Translations under genes and position numbers: made by a program
Shown: positions 20,735 to 30,210 of the stretch, piece after piece
How the letters are laid out: every line of letters begins with the position of its first letter
How positions within the stretch are numbered: the first letter of the stretch is position 1
The notes under the pieces: model-generated
What the model saw: the letters and a program-made list of their open reading frames with translations, nothing else
Databases searched by the model: none
Told to the model about the DNA's origin: nothing
Assembly: GCA_902612345.1 (NCBI GenBank)
Contig: CACMDE010000006.1
Location: 1-64,000, forward strand
DNA length: 64,000 nt
Reading direction: 5' to 3'
DNA from: an uncultured Pelagibacteraceae bacterium
Lineage (GTDB): Bacteria > Pseudomonadota > Alphaproteobacteria > Pelagibacterales > Pelagibacteraceae

Positions 20735-21112
20735 TTAATTTAAATATTTTGGTTGAATAAAATTTTTTGTCAACCTCCCTTCTTTAAGTAACTTAAACAA
20801 AATATTGTAGTTATTATTGATAATTTGAGTAGTATAATAACCATAGATATTAATATTTCTTGAAATTTTAATTGCTTTAACAATACTAATTGCTGATCTA
20901 ATGCTCGTATATTTTCCTGGGCCTTGATTTATGAAAATATTACTAATTTTCGATAATTCGATATGGTTTTCACTGAGAAAATTAAAAACTATGTTAACTA
21001 GTTCATCAAAATTTTCTCTACAGTTATCATGGTTAATATTATATTCTTTATCATCACTTATGATTTTTAAAAAAATGTTCTCTCCAGCAGTATCTATAAT
21101 TAAATTGGTCAT
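20735..21112 (-). CDS. tsaB: TsaB-like tRNA t6A biosynthesis protein, much shortened
   Basis: TsaB is the scaffold partner of TsaD in making N6-threonylcarbamoyladenosine at tRNA position 37. This protein has only 125 residues against roughly 220 in the family. The N-terminal ASKHA lobe is recognisable (LIIDTAG, NQGPGKYTSIRSAISIVKAI, YGYYTTQI). A C-terminal signature resembling the normal end (FIQPKYL) follows almost at once, so the second lobe seems deleted internally rather than truncated. Its position next to fur, as in other alphaproteobacteria, supports the identity. rimI, normally next, is missing. Confidence 0.75.
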   Translation of the reverse strand: MTNLIIDTAGENIFLKIISDDKEYNINHDNCRENFDELVNIVFNFLSENHIELSKISNIFINQGPGKYTSIRSAISIVKAIKISRNINIYGYYTTQIINNNYNILFKLLKEGRLTKNFIQPKYLN

Positions 21113-22124
21113 AATTTTTTTAACTCAATTTGAAATAGCATATTCAGCTGAAAATTATAATAAATATTTTGCAAATGAAAAAGGTATAGTTTCTATAATG
21201 TATCATAGATTCAATGAGTCAAGATATCCTTCAACTAATATTCAAATGGATATTTTTAAGAAACATATTAATATTATTAAAAATGCAGGATATAATTTTT
21301 TAAATCCTAGTTTACTTCCAAAAATATTTTTTGAGGAAAAATCTGAGAAAACTTTTTTATTAACAATTGATGATGGATATCTTTCGTTTTATGAGCACGC
21401 ATGGCCATACCTGAAAGATAATAAAATACCTTTTTTAATTTTTATATCTACTGAAGCAGTGGGTAAAAAAGGTTATATGAATTGGCAACAAATTAAAGAA
21501 ATTGAAAAAAACGAATTTGTATTTATAGGCAACCATTCACATTCTCATGACTATTTGATAAATTTCAGCTTTGAAGAATTCAAGAAAGATATTAATAAAT
21601 CTATCGATATTTTTAAAACTAACCTGGGTTATAATTCTATTTTTTTTTCTTATCCATTTGGAGAGTGGAATTCAAAACAAAAAAAATTTATCAGTGAACA
21701 CTTTGATTTTGCATTTGGTCAACACTCAGGTGTAATCGACCTAAATAAAGACCAGTATGAGTTACCTAGATTTCCAATAAATGAAAAATATGGAGATTTA
21801 GATAGATTTAATTTTTTAGTAGACTTGTTACCTTTCCAATATAAAGAAGTGATACCAGAAGAAAAAATGATAGAAAATAACAACCTGCCAGAAATGAAAG
21901 TCAAATTCTTTTCAGAGCAGAAAATTGATAATGTTAATTGTTTTTCAAATGAGGGAAGTGGTTGGGATTCTTCAAATTTAGAAATTGAAAATAATATTTT
22001 AAAAATTAAATTTAGGGATAAGTTTAATACAAGAAGAGGAAGAATTAATTGTTCCATTCAAGACGATCAAGGATGGAGATGGTTTGGGGTCCAATTTGTC
22101 TTAAAACATATAAAAGATAATTAA
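21060..22124 (+). CDS. Exported polysaccharide deacetylase-family protein
   Basis: A NodB-homology carbohydrate esterase. Numbered from the chosen start, it has the metal/catalytic motif TIDDG (DDG about 104-106), HSHSH (159-163) and YPFGEWN. A hydrophobic segment ending FEIAYSA just before ENYN looks like a signal peptide. The start is uncertain. ATG at 21060 gives a KK-led signal peptide but overlaps tsaB's 5' end by 53 bases head-to-head; ATG 21075 and TTG 21105 are alternatives. The C-terminal about 120 residues form a separate region I do not recognise. The likely substrate is an envelope or extracellular glycan. Confidence 0.75.
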   Translation: MIFKKMFSPAVSIIKLVIIFLTQFEIAYSAENYNKYFANEKGIVSIMYHRFNESRYPSTNIQMDIFKKHINIIKNAGYNFLNPSLLPKIFFEEKSEKTFLLTIDDGYLSFYEHAWPYLKDNKIPFLIFISTEAVGKKGYMNWQQIKEIEKNEFVFIGNHSHSHDYLINFSFEEFKKDINKSIDIFKTNLGYNSIFFSYPFGEWNSKQKKFISEHFDFAFGQHSGVIDLNKDQYELPRFPINEKYGDLDRFNFLVDLLPFQYKEVIPEEKMIENNNLPEMKVKFFSEQKIDNVNCFSNEGSGWDSSNLEIENNILKIKFRDKFNTRRGRINCSIQDDQGWRWFGVQFVLKHIKDN

Positions 22125-23275
22125 ATTAAATTTTTTACAGCTTCACTATTTGGAAGAATTTTTACATCATCAAAATCAGTCAAAGAATTTTGCTCAATAA
22201 TTTTCTTTAAAACAGTTGTGTATTCTTTGCCTGTCTCTGCATATCGATCTAAATGATCAACTAATTCAAGACTATTTAATTTACCAACATTATCTCTCTG
22301 AATTGCTCTAACATATCTCATTTTCCTATAAGACTTATGGGTATTTAAATTCCTTGCATATGCTCTAACGGAAGATTTTAATACATTGAACATCATTACC
22401 TTATGAGTTGTTCCAACGTCTGCAGCAGCTGGCTTTATTCCTTTATCAGTATAAGTCCATTGTCCAAATAATGCATTTCCTTCTAAAGCAAATCTTGATG
22501 TTCCCCAGCCAGTTTCTTTCGCTGCTTGGGCGATAGCCATAGACGGAGGTATTATGTCCATTCTTCTTTTAAGAGTTGGGATATCTTTGTTTGTAACTCC
22601 ATATTGTTTGAATTTTTTGTTTAACCATTCATTATCAGATGAAGAATTGTTATTTTTATTCAAAATCGCAAAGAGTTTTTTTCTATCAAGAAGAATTTTG
22701 TTATTTTCTTCAAGCACTAAAGGTAAAACTATTTGTATAAATAGGTCTTTTCTTTTTTTTGTACTTTGAATTTCTTTCAATTCATAAGGTAATTTGCCTA
22801 TTTCAACAGGTTTTGCAATTTTGTTTTTCCTTACGTCGCTTAATTTATAGTTTGTGTCTTCAAAAAGTTGATATAAAACTGATGCTTTCAATCTCACACC
22901 TGTCTCTAAAGAGTCTTCCTCAGAAACTTCGCCGTATAATTCTTGATAAACTAAATCTTGGTCCGTGAAATTACTATCTTGATCAATTTTTTGATCATCC
23001 AGTATTTTGCCCTCCAAAACTTGCGTAAGCTTTTGACTTGATGAATTTTCAATCTCAGGGTTTGATTTAAGTGATTTACTAATAAGTTTGTAAGATGGAG
23101 GCAATATATAGAAAAAGGAAATAATTAATATAGAAGCAAGTGAAATATGGTATAGATTTTTAAGGCTTGATTGTTTTTTTACAGACGACCTTCTGAACAT
23201 TACAAAACCTTTCTTAGAAATTATTCTTCTTAAAGATTTAATGTCCATATTTTTTATTCTAACATTTTTTAGCAT
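22121..23275 (-). CDS. Bax-like glucosaminidase, membrane anchored
   Basis: A predicted peptidoglycan hydrolase. The 384-residue protein has one membrane segment at about residues 42-61, a low-complexity linker, and a C-terminal glucosaminidase/Bax domain (about 240-375) with PPSMAIAQAAKETGWGTSR, whose Glu is the expected catalytic acid, followed by GNALFGQW. The start is unsure: the Met at residue 26 (position 23200) has a better ribosome site (AAAGG). It follows the Nfu gene by five bases and converges with the deacetylase with a 4-base overlap. Confidence 0.8.
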   Translation of the reverse strand: MLKNVRIKNMDIKSLRRIISKKGFVMFRRSSVKKQSSLKNLYHISLASILIISFFYILPPSYKLISKSLKSNPEIENSSSQKLTQVLEGKILDDQKIDQDSNFTDQDLVYQELYGEVSEEDSLETGVRLKASVLYQLFEDTNYKLSDVRKNKIAKPVEIGKLPYELKEIQSTKKRKDLFIQIVLPLVLEENNKILLDRKKLFAILNKNNNSSSDNEWLNKKFKQYGVTNKDIPTLKRRMDIIPPSMAIAQAAKETGWGTSRFALEGNALFGQWTYTDKGIKPAAADVGTTHKVMMFNVLKSSVRAYARNLNTHKSYRKMRYVRAIQRDNVGKLNSLELVDHLDRYAETGKEYTTVLKKIIEQNSLTDFDDVKILPNSEAVKNLI

Positions 23276-23280
23276 AAAAA

Positions 23281-23832
23281 CTAATTATTAACTGGAACAA
23301 CTTCTATTACTTCTGGAATATAGTGTTTAAGTAAATTCTCAACACCTTTTTTTAACGTCATAGTTGAACTTGGACAACCCGAACAACTTCCTTGCATTTC
23401 AACAAACACTTTTCCATTTTTATATTCTTTAAACTTAATATCCCCACCATCACTGGCAACTGCTGGTCTGATTTTTGTCTCTAAAATTTTTATTATTTTT
23501 TTCTCAATCTCATTTAGACTTTCATCATTTTTACTTGTCTCAGATGATCTTTCATAAACAAATTTTTTTCCGCTAGAGTAATACTCGTTAATGAATGAAA
23601 TAATTATGTGTTTTATATCTTCCCAATTTTTTTCTGGATTTTTATTAACTGATAAAAAATCGTCTGAAATAAAAATACCAGTTACACCATTTACGGATAA
23701 TATATTCCTAATAAGCTCGTTTGAAGTTTGTGCTTTTTCAGTGAATTCTACAGGTCCAGATAGAGAAACCTTTTCACCTGGTAAAAATTTTAGTGAATTT
23801 GGATTTGGTGTATTTAAAGTTTGTACAAACAT
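23281..23832 (-). CDS. Nfu-type iron-sulfur cluster carrier
   Basis: Delivers Fe-S clusters to target apoproteins. The 183-residue protein has the Nfu N-terminal domain (TPNPNSLKFLPG, then NGVTGIFISDDFLSVNK) and a C-terminal NifU-like domain with the cluster-binding CxxC in MQGSCSGCPSSTMTLKKGVE. This two-domain form is typical of alphaproteobacteria and mitochondria. It lies between trpS and the envelope hydrolase; in related genomes it lies next to tsaB. Confidence 0.94.
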   Translation of the reverse strand: MFVQTLNTPNPNSLKFLPGEKVSLSGPVEFTEKAQTSNELIRNILSVNGVTGIFISDDFLSVNKNPEKNWEDIKHIIISFINEYYSSGKKFVYERSSETSKNDESLNEIEKKIIKILETKIRPAVASDGGDIKFKEYKNGKVFVEMQGSCSGCPSSTMTLKKGVENLLKHYIPEVIEVVPVNN

Positions 23833-23879
23833 TACTTTTATATAGTTAGAAATATTAATTTTTAAAGATTAAATTAATG

Positions 23880-24881
23880 CTAAAAACCAACGATTTTTTT
23901 TAAATTTTCAATTTTTTTAGATGCTATTGCGTCAGCTTTTTCGGCACCATCTTTTAATACTTTATCTATAAACAATTGATCATTTAACAATTTATTTATC
24001 TCAAAAGAAATTGGTGATATCCTATCTACAATTAAACTTGCTAACTTTTTTTTAAATTCAGAAAAATTTTTTCCTGAAAATTCATTTATTGTATTGCTTA
24101 AATTTTGATCGCTTAAACTAGAATAAATACCTAATAAATTTGCTGCCTCGGGTCTATTAGATAACCCATTTTCATTATCGGGAAGAGGTTCTGCGTCTGT
24201 TTTCGCTTTTTTTATTTTATTTAAAATTTGGTCACTACTATCATTTAAATTGATTCTACTAAATTCTGATGGATCTGATTTACTCATTTTTTTTGTTCCA
24301 TCTTTTAAACTCATAATTCTTGAAAAATTTTTTTGTATTAAAGGTTCTGGTGTAACAAAGAAATCTGGTGAATTAAAATCTAAATTAAATTTTTCTGCAA
24401 TATCTCTTGTTAATTCCAAATGTTGTTTCTGGTCCTCACCAACTGGTACATGTGTTGCATCGTAAAGCAATATATCTGCTGCCATAAGTATTGGATAAAT
24501 ATATAAACCTATGCTCGCTTTTTCTTTATCTTTACCTGCCTTTTCTTTAAATTGTGTCATACGGTTTAGCCATCCCATTCTTGCAATACAGCCAAGAATC
24601 CAAGACCCTTCTGAATGAGCCGAAACTAAAGATTGATTGAAAATTATACTTTTTTTATAATCTAAACCACTAGCAATGAATGCAGCTGCTGTTTCTCTGA
24701 TATTTTTTTTTAAATCTTTTGCGTTTTGCTTTAGTGTAATTGCATGAAGATCTACAACACAATATATGCAATAATTATCTGGATCATTTTGTAGACTTAC
24801 AAAGTTTTTTATAGCTCCAATATAATTACCCAAATGAAGATTTCCAGTTGGTTGAACTCCAGAAAAAATTTTTTTGCTCAT
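23880..24881 (-). CDS. trpS: Tryptophanyl-tRNA synthetase
   Basis: Class I aminoacyl-tRNA synthetase charging tRNA-Trp. The 333-residue protein has the HIGH-type motif in [12 protein letters not shown] near the N-terminus and KMSKSDPS in the second half. It starts four bases after the murJ stop. Confidence 0.98.
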   Translation of the reverse strand: MSKKIFSGVQPTGNLHLGNYIGAIKNFVSLQNDPDNYCIYCVVDLHAITLKQNAKDLKKNIRETAAAFIASGLDYKKSIIFNQSLVSAHSEGSWILGCIARMGWLNRMTQFKEKAGKDKEKASIGLYIYPILMAADILLYDATHVPVGEDQKQHLELTRDIAEKFNLDFNSPDFFVTPEPLIQKNFSRIMSLKDGTKKMSKSDPSEFSRINLNDSSDQILNKIKKAKTDAEPLPDNENGLSNRPEAANLLGIYSSLSDQNLSNTINEFSGKNFSEFKKKLASLIVDRISPISFEINKLLNDQLFIDKVLKDGAEKADAIASKKIENLKKIVGF

Positions 24882-24885
24882 AATT

Positions 24886-26415
24886 TTAATACTTTAATTT
24901 AATATCAGAATATTTAAATGTTTTTGTTAGTAATGATATTAAAATATAAATTAAAATAGTTATAAGAACCAAGATAATTATGGTAAATAATTTTAATTCA
25001 CTTCCATAAATTAGATATTTCTCCAATAAATTTAGAAAAAAATTAAATATATAGATCGAAATTCCAGAAACTATTAAAATCTTCAGATTTGAAGTATTTA
25101 AAATATTTTTAAAATGAAAATAGTTATTTATATTTAATTTAATAAATAATAATAAAGCGTTTATCCAAGATGATATACTTGTTGCTATTGGTATAATTAT
25201 AAAACCAACATCATCAAAAAATAAAACACTTATTGAGATATTAATTATTACTGAAACTAAGGAATAATAAAATGGAGTTTTAGTATCGTTTCTTGCAAAT
25301 AAAAAAGTTGAAAAAACTTTAATTATTGCAAAAGCTGGAAGTCCTAACGCAAAATAATATAAAGCATTTGCTGAATTTGAAACACTAATTGTGTCAAAAG
25401 CTCCATAACCAAATAATGCAGATGTAATTTCTTTTGAACCAACTATTAAGGCCATAGAAGCTGGCAAACTTAAGAATAAACATAGCTCAAATGATTTATT
25501 TTGAATAAAGCTAATTTTTACCTTATTTCCTAGTTTTATATTTCGGCTTAAGTTAGGTAAAATAACAGTTCCAATCGCAATTCCAGCTATAGCAAGATTT
25601 ATCTGGTAAATTCTGTCAGCATAATAAAGATATGAAACAGCACTTGCTTGAAATGATGCAATTATTGTCCCTACAAGAATATTTATTTGTGTAACACCTG
25701 AGGAAAAAATTCCAGGTAAAAATTTATTAAAAAATATTTTAATTTTATTTGTTATTTTGAGTTTAAAATCAAGTGTTGGTAAGAAATATTTTTTTGCAAA
25801 AAAATATACAAAAATTAGCTGTATTAATCCCGCTATTGATACACCATATGATAAATATATAACTAAATTATCATCTGAATTTTTTTCTAAATAAATAGTA
25901 AATATTAAAATTAAATTTAAAATAATTGGAGCAGCTGCAGCTACGCCAAATTTATTATGTGAATTTAGTATTGCGGAAAAAAATGAGGCTAAACTTATAA
26001 AAAGTAAAAAAGGGAAAGTTATACGTGTTAATAAAATGGTTAATTCTAATTTACTTTGATCTTCGTAAAAGCCAGGAGCAATTAAATAAACAAAGCCAGG
26101 CATTAAAACTTCAACCAATGTAACCAAAACAAGAAGTCCCAACATTAAAAAGTTAAACACATCATTAGCAAAGTTTTTGGCTTTTGTTTTTCCGCTTATT
26201 AATTCAGATGAATAATTTGGAACAAATGCAGCGTTAAAAGAACCTTCTGCGAAAAGTCTTCTAAAAGTATTTGGAATCCTAAAAGCAACGAAAAATGCGT
26301 CAGCAATAGGACCTGACCCCAGATAAATTGCGATTAAAACATCTCTTATATATCCTAAAAGTCTGCTGATAATAATAAAGAAACTAAATGTACCTGTTGA
26401 CTTAATTAAGTTCAT
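24886..26415 (-). CDS. murJ: Lipid II flippase MurJ
   Basis: Flips the peptidoglycan precursor lipid II to the periplasmic face. The 509-residue polytopic protein has about 14 hydrophobic segments and the family motif [15 protein letters not shown] near residue 52, which carries the functionally important Arg. It heads the murJ-trpS-nfu run and is divergent from maeB, with 50 bases between them. Confidence 0.95.
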   Translation of the reverse strand: MNLIKSTGTFSFFIIISRLLGYIRDVLIAIYLGSGPIADAFFVAFRIPNTFRRLFAEGSFNAAFVPNYSSELISGKTKAKNFANDVFNFLMLGLLVLVTLVEVLMPGFVYLIAPGFYEDQSKLELTILLTRITFPFLLFISLASFFSAILNSHNKFGVAAAAPIILNLILIFTIYLEKNSDDNLVIYLSYGVSIAGLIQLIFVYFFAKKYFLPTLDFKLKITNKIKIFFNKFLPGIFSSGVTQINILVGTIIASFQASAVSYLYYADRIYQINLAIAGIAIGTVILPNLSRNIKLGNKVKISFIQNKSFELCLFLSLPASMALIVGSKEITSALFGYGAFDTISVSNSANALYYFALGLPAFAIIKVFSTFLFARNDTKTPFYYSLVSVIINISISVLFFDDVGFIIIPIATSISSWINALLLFIKLNINNYFHFKNILNTSNLKILIVSGISIYIFNFFLNLLEKYLIYGSELKLFTIIILVLITILIYILISLLTKTFKYSDIKLKY

Positions 26416-26465
26416 AAATCATATTAGTCTTAATTTAGCTCTATTTGTATATCTAATTAATTCAA

Positions 26466-28748
26466 ATGAAAAAAAATAAGATTGAACATTATACAACCAA
26501 AGAAGCTTTGGATTTCCATACATCAGGAAAACCAGGCAAAATTGAGATTACAGCGTCTAAACCAATGACAACTAAAAGAGATTTGGCACTCGCATATTCG
26601 CCTGGAGTTGCGTCCCCTGTGCTAGAAATCAGTAAAAATCCTAACTTAGCATATGATTACACGTCCAAGGGAAATTTAGTAGCAGTCATAAGTAACGGTT
26701 CTGCAATTTTAGGTTTGGGAAATTTAGGGGCGGCCGCATCAAAACCTGTTATGGAAGGTAAAGCAGTTCTATTTAAAAGGTTCGCGGATATTGATTCAAT
26801 AGACATTGAAGTTGATAGTAAAAATAATGATGAGATAATCAGTACAGTGAAAAATATATCTTCTACATTTGGAGGTATAAATCTTGAAGATATAGCGGCA
26901 CCTGATTGTTTTATTATTGAAAAAAAACTAAAAGAGATTGTAGATATACCCATATTTCATGATGATCAACATGGAACTGCAATTATAACTACTGCTGCAT
27001 TAATTAATGCTTTAGATATAACTGGAAAATCAATCAAAAAAGTTAAAGTAGTTGTTAATGGAGCTGGAGCTTCTGCTTTAGCATGCACAGAACTATTCAA
27101 AAAAACTGGTATTAAAAACGAAAACCTAATTATGTGTGACCGTAAAGGCGTAATTTACAAAGGTAGAGAAAAGTTAGATCAGTGGAAATCTAAGCATGCA
27201 ATAAATACAAAATTTCGAACTTTGAAAGAAGCAATAAAGGGAGCCGATGTATTTTTAGGATTATCAGCAAAAGATGCATTAACACAAACGATGGTAAAAT
27301 CTATGGCAAAAAATCCTATAATTTTTGCTTGTGCTAACCCTGATCCTGAAATTAGTCCCGAAAGAATAGAAGAAGTCAGGTTAGACGCAATTATTGCTAC
27401 TGGAAGATCAGACTATCCAAATCAAGTAAATAATCTTATTGGCTTTCCATATATTTTTAGAGGTGCGCTGGATGTTAGAGCAAAAACAATTAATGAAGAG
27501 ATGAAAGTGGCAGCCGCTCATGCTATAGCGAATCTTGCTAGAGAGAGAGTGCCAGATGAAGTAGCTTCAGTAATGGGTGGCGTAAGGCCAACATATGGTA
27601 AAGAATATATTATTCCTTCTACCTTTGATCCGAGGCTAATAAGTGTAATCCCTGTGGCTGTTGCAAAAGCAGCTATAAAGACTGGCGTTGCAAGAAAAAA
27701 AATTACAGATTTTAATTTGTACGCAGAACAATTAAAAAATAGACTGGATCCATCCGTAACTGTTATGCAAGGAATAAATTCTTTAATAAGAAAAAAACAA
27801 AAAAAAGTTGTTTTTGCAGATGGCGAAGATGAAAATAATCTAAAGGCAGCAATAGCTTTCAAAAATAGCGGTTTGGGAATTCCTATACTGGTTGCAAAAA
27901 AAGAGCTGGTTAAAAAGAAACTAAAAGAAATAGGTTATAATGAAAATCTTAATATAGAAATTGTAAATTCTACCGATAATGAGAAAAGAAATAAATACAC
28001 CAAATTTTTGTTTAAAAAATTACAAAGAGAACAAGGGTTATTGGAAAGAGATTGTGATAAATTAATTAGAAATGACAGAGTTATATGGTCTACATGCATG
28101 GTTTCATGTGGAGATGCAGATGCAATGGTAACTGGTAACACTAGGAGATATTCAGCTTCGCTTGAAAAGGTTTCAACAGTAGTAAATGCGAGACCTGGGG
28201 AAATTATTTTTGGTATCAACTTAGTTGTTAATAGGGGAAAAACTGTTTTAATTGCTGATACTGCAGTAAATGAATGGCCAAATTCAGAACAACTTGCAAA
28301 TATTGCAATATCTTCATCAAGGATAGCTAGACTATTTGGTATGGACCCAAGGGTTGCATTTCTGTCTCATTCTACTTTTGGTCAGCCAACTACTGATAGA
28401 ACTCTAAAAGTTAAAGAGGCTGTAGAAATTTTAGATAAAAAGAAAGTAGATTTTAAATATGATGGAGAAATGCAGCCAGATGTAGCTCTTGAAGAAATTT
28501 TCAAAGAACTTTACCCATTTTCTGAAATTGTTGGAAATGCAAATATTTTAATTATGCCAGGATTACATGCTTCAGCTATATCTTTTAAATTAATTAAATC
28601 AATGAGTAGAGCAAAAGTGATTGGACCACTTCTTATAGGTTTAGCTGAACCTATAGAAATAGCACCTCTAAGAACTTCCACTTCTGAAATATTAAATCTT
28701 GCCTCAGTAGCAGCTTATTCAGCAGAAATTATTGATTATAAAAAATAA
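26466..28748 (+). CDS. maeB: NADP-dependent malic enzyme with phosphotransacetylase-like C-terminal domain
   Basis: Oxidatively decarboxylates malate to pyruvate with reduction of NADP. The 760-residue protein has a malic enzyme domain (about 1-420), including AYSPGVASP, HDDQHGTAI and VNGAGASALAC, fused to a PTA/PTB-like domain (about 435-757). The C-terminal domain is usually regulatory, sensing acetyl-CoA, rather than catalytic. It is a single-gene unit converging on the BON lipoprotein gene with no gap. Confidence 0.96.
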   Translation: MKKNKIEHYTTKEALDFHTSGKPGKIEITASKPMTTKRDLALAYSPGVASPVLEISKNPNLAYDYTSKGNLVAVISNGSAILGLGNLGAAASKPVMEGKAVLFKRFADIDSIDIEVDSKNNDEIISTVKNISSTFGGINLEDIAAPDCFIIEKKLKEIVDIPIFHDDQHGTAIITTAALINALDITGKSIKKVKVVVNGAGASALACTELFKKTGIKNENLIMCDRKGVIYKGREKLDQWKSKHAINTKFRTLKEAIKGADVFLGLSAKDALTQTMVKSMAKNPIIFACANPDPEISPERIEEVRLDAIIATGRSDYPNQVNNLIGFPYIFRGALDVRAKTINEEMKVAAAHAIANLARERVPDEVASVMGGVRPTYGKEYIIPSTFDPRLISVIPVAVAKAAIKTGVARKKITDFNLYAEQLKNRLDPSVTVMQGINSLIRKKQKKVVFADGEDENNLKAAIAFKNSGLGIPILVAKKELVKKKLKEIGYNENLNIEIVNSTDNEKRNKYTKFLFKKLQREQGLLERDCDKLIRNDRVIWSTCMVSCGDADAMVTGNTRRYSASLEKVSTVVNARPGEIIFGINLVVNRGKTVLIADTAVNEWPNSEQLANIAISSSRIARLFGMDPRVAFLSHSTFGQPTTDRTLKVKEAVEILDKKKVDFKYDGEMQPDVALEEIFKELYPFSEIVGNANILIMPGLHASAISFKLIKSMSRAKVIGPLLIGLAEPIEIAPLRTSTSEILNLASVAAYSAEIIDYKK

Positions 28749-29342
28749 TTAATTTTTTTGTATCCTTAAGTCTTCAACTAACAAAATACTTGCAATCACA
28801 TCTTCTACATCCAGTATCTGTTTAGCTTCATCAATTACTTCGTCTCTCTCTTCTATAGTTTCTGCGATACCATAAATATAAATCTTCTTTTTATACGTAT
28901 CTATATTGTAATTAACAGCTTTAGTTTTTTTATTAAATATTAAAGCTGATTTAAGTTGAGATGTTATTAATAAATCTTTTGCAGAACGTTTAAAGTTAAA
29001 CTCGTCTTTTATTTTAAGGTCATTTTTTACAGATCTAGCTCCTTTAATTTCCCAAGCTAGTTTGGTTATATTCAATTTTTCTTCAACTTTGTCAACTTTA
29101 CCTGTGATAAAAATTCTTCCATCTATTATTTTTGTTCTCACATTTAAAAGGTAACTTTTGTTTGTAGATAATAGTTTTGCATCTAAATTTTTATCCATAA
29201 TCGAGTCATCAATTTGAGTTCCAACAGTCCTTGGGTCCATTGCAACTGTAACACCTGTTCCAAATATCCCAGTTGAGGATGTCCCAACGCATGATGTCAA
29301 ATATATTAGAATTAAAAGTATAAATAAAAATTTAATTTTCAT
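28749..29342 (-). CDS. BON-domain outer-membrane lipoprotein (DolP/YraP-like)
   Basis: A predicted lipoprotein starting MKIKFLFILLILIYLTSC, with lipobox LTSC and the acylated Cys at residue 18. Two BON domains follow (about 50-115 and 125-190), as in E. coli DolP (YraP), which helps maintain outer-membrane integrity. I chose this start, 24 codons inside a longer frame, because it begins the signal peptide; it overlaps the rsmI stop by 11 bases. The neighbourhood rsmI plus LpoA-like plus BON mirrors the E. coli yraL-lpoA-yraP group. Confidence 0.85.
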   Translation of the reverse strand: MKIKFLFILLILIYLTSCVGTSSTGIFGTGVTVAMDPRTVGTQIDDSIMDKNLDAKLLSTNKSYLLNVRTKIIDGRIFITGKVDKVEEKLNITKLAWEIKGARSVKNDLKIKDEFNFKRSAKDLLITSQLKSALIFNKKTKAVNYNIDTYKKKIYIYGIAETIEERDEVIDEAKQILDVEDVIASILLVEDLRIQKN

Positions 29343-30183
29343 TTTTGATTTCAAGACAATAATTATAAATTTTTGATTTTGAAATATTTTTTTCTTGAGA
29401 AAACATGCGAACAATATCTTTTACCGATTTAATATTAATGAACTTTTTGATTTTTTTTTTATCTGATTCGTTTAAATCTTTTTCATTATCTTTTTTTTTT
29501 TCAGAAATTATAACTGTAACTTCACCCCTCGGATTAAATAATAATTTATCAACTTCAGATATTTTACCTCTATAAAAACTTTCATGGAGTTTAGTTAACT
29601 CACGACATATTAAAACTTCTCTATCAATAAAAAATTTTTTTAACAATTCAAATTTTTTTTTCAATTTTTTCGCTGATACAAAAAAAATAATTGAACATTT
29701 AAGATCTTTAAAAAATTTAAATTCTTTATTAACTGAGTTATCTGTATCAGATAAAAATCCGTGAAAATAAAACTTATCCGAAAAACCTGAAATTGATATT
29801 GATGTAGTGATGGCTGAGACACCAGGTATAGGAATAATGGTGATATTTTCCTGTACGCAGCGTTTTACTAATATTCTACCAGGATCAGAAATGGTAGGTG
29901 TTCCAGCATCTGAAATTAATGAAATAATTTGATCTTCTTTCAAATAGTCAATAATTTTTTCTAAATTTTTTTTTTCATTAAATTTATGATAAGAAAGAAT
30001 TTTTTTATTAATTTTATAATTAGTTAATAACTTTTTAGAGACTCTAGTATCCTCGCAAAGTATAATATCAGATTGGCTCAATACATCTAGAGCTCTTAAT
30101 GTAATGTCTTTCAGATTTCCTATAGGAGTTGAGACTAAATATAAACCATTCTTAATCTTATTTTTGTCTTCTTTTAGTGCCAT
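29332..30183 (-). CDS. rsmI: 16S rRNA (cytidine-1402 2'-O)-methyltransferase
   Basis: Methylates the ribose of C1402 in the 30S decoding centre. The 283-residue tetrapyrrole-methylase-fold protein has LYLVSTPIGNLKDIT and SDAGTPTISDPG. The C-terminal third is Lys-rich and includes the small RsmI helical domain. It is divergent from the LpoA-like gene with 27 bases between them. Confidence 0.96.
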   Translation of the reverse strand: MALKEDKNKIKNGLYLVSTPIGNLKDITLRALDVLSQSDIILCEDTRVSKKLLTNYKINKKILSYHKFNEKKNLEKIIDYLKEDQIISLISDAGTPTISDPGRILVKRCVQENITIIPIPGVSAITTSISISGFSDKFYFHGFLSDTDNSVNKEFKFFKDLKCSIIFFVSAKKLKKKFELLKKFFIDREVLICRELTKLHESFYRGKISEVDKLLFNPRGEVTVIISEKKKDNEKDLNESDKKKIKKFINIKSVKDIVRMFSQEKNISKSKIYNYCLEIKNEN

Positions 30184-30210
30184 ATCCTAGGCTATAATAT
30201 TTACAATAAA

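Noticed and set aside
20931-21059. Long N-terminal extension of the deacetylase frame antisense to tsaB
   Set aside because: It encodes no recognisable domain before the signal peptide and lies wholly within tsaB.
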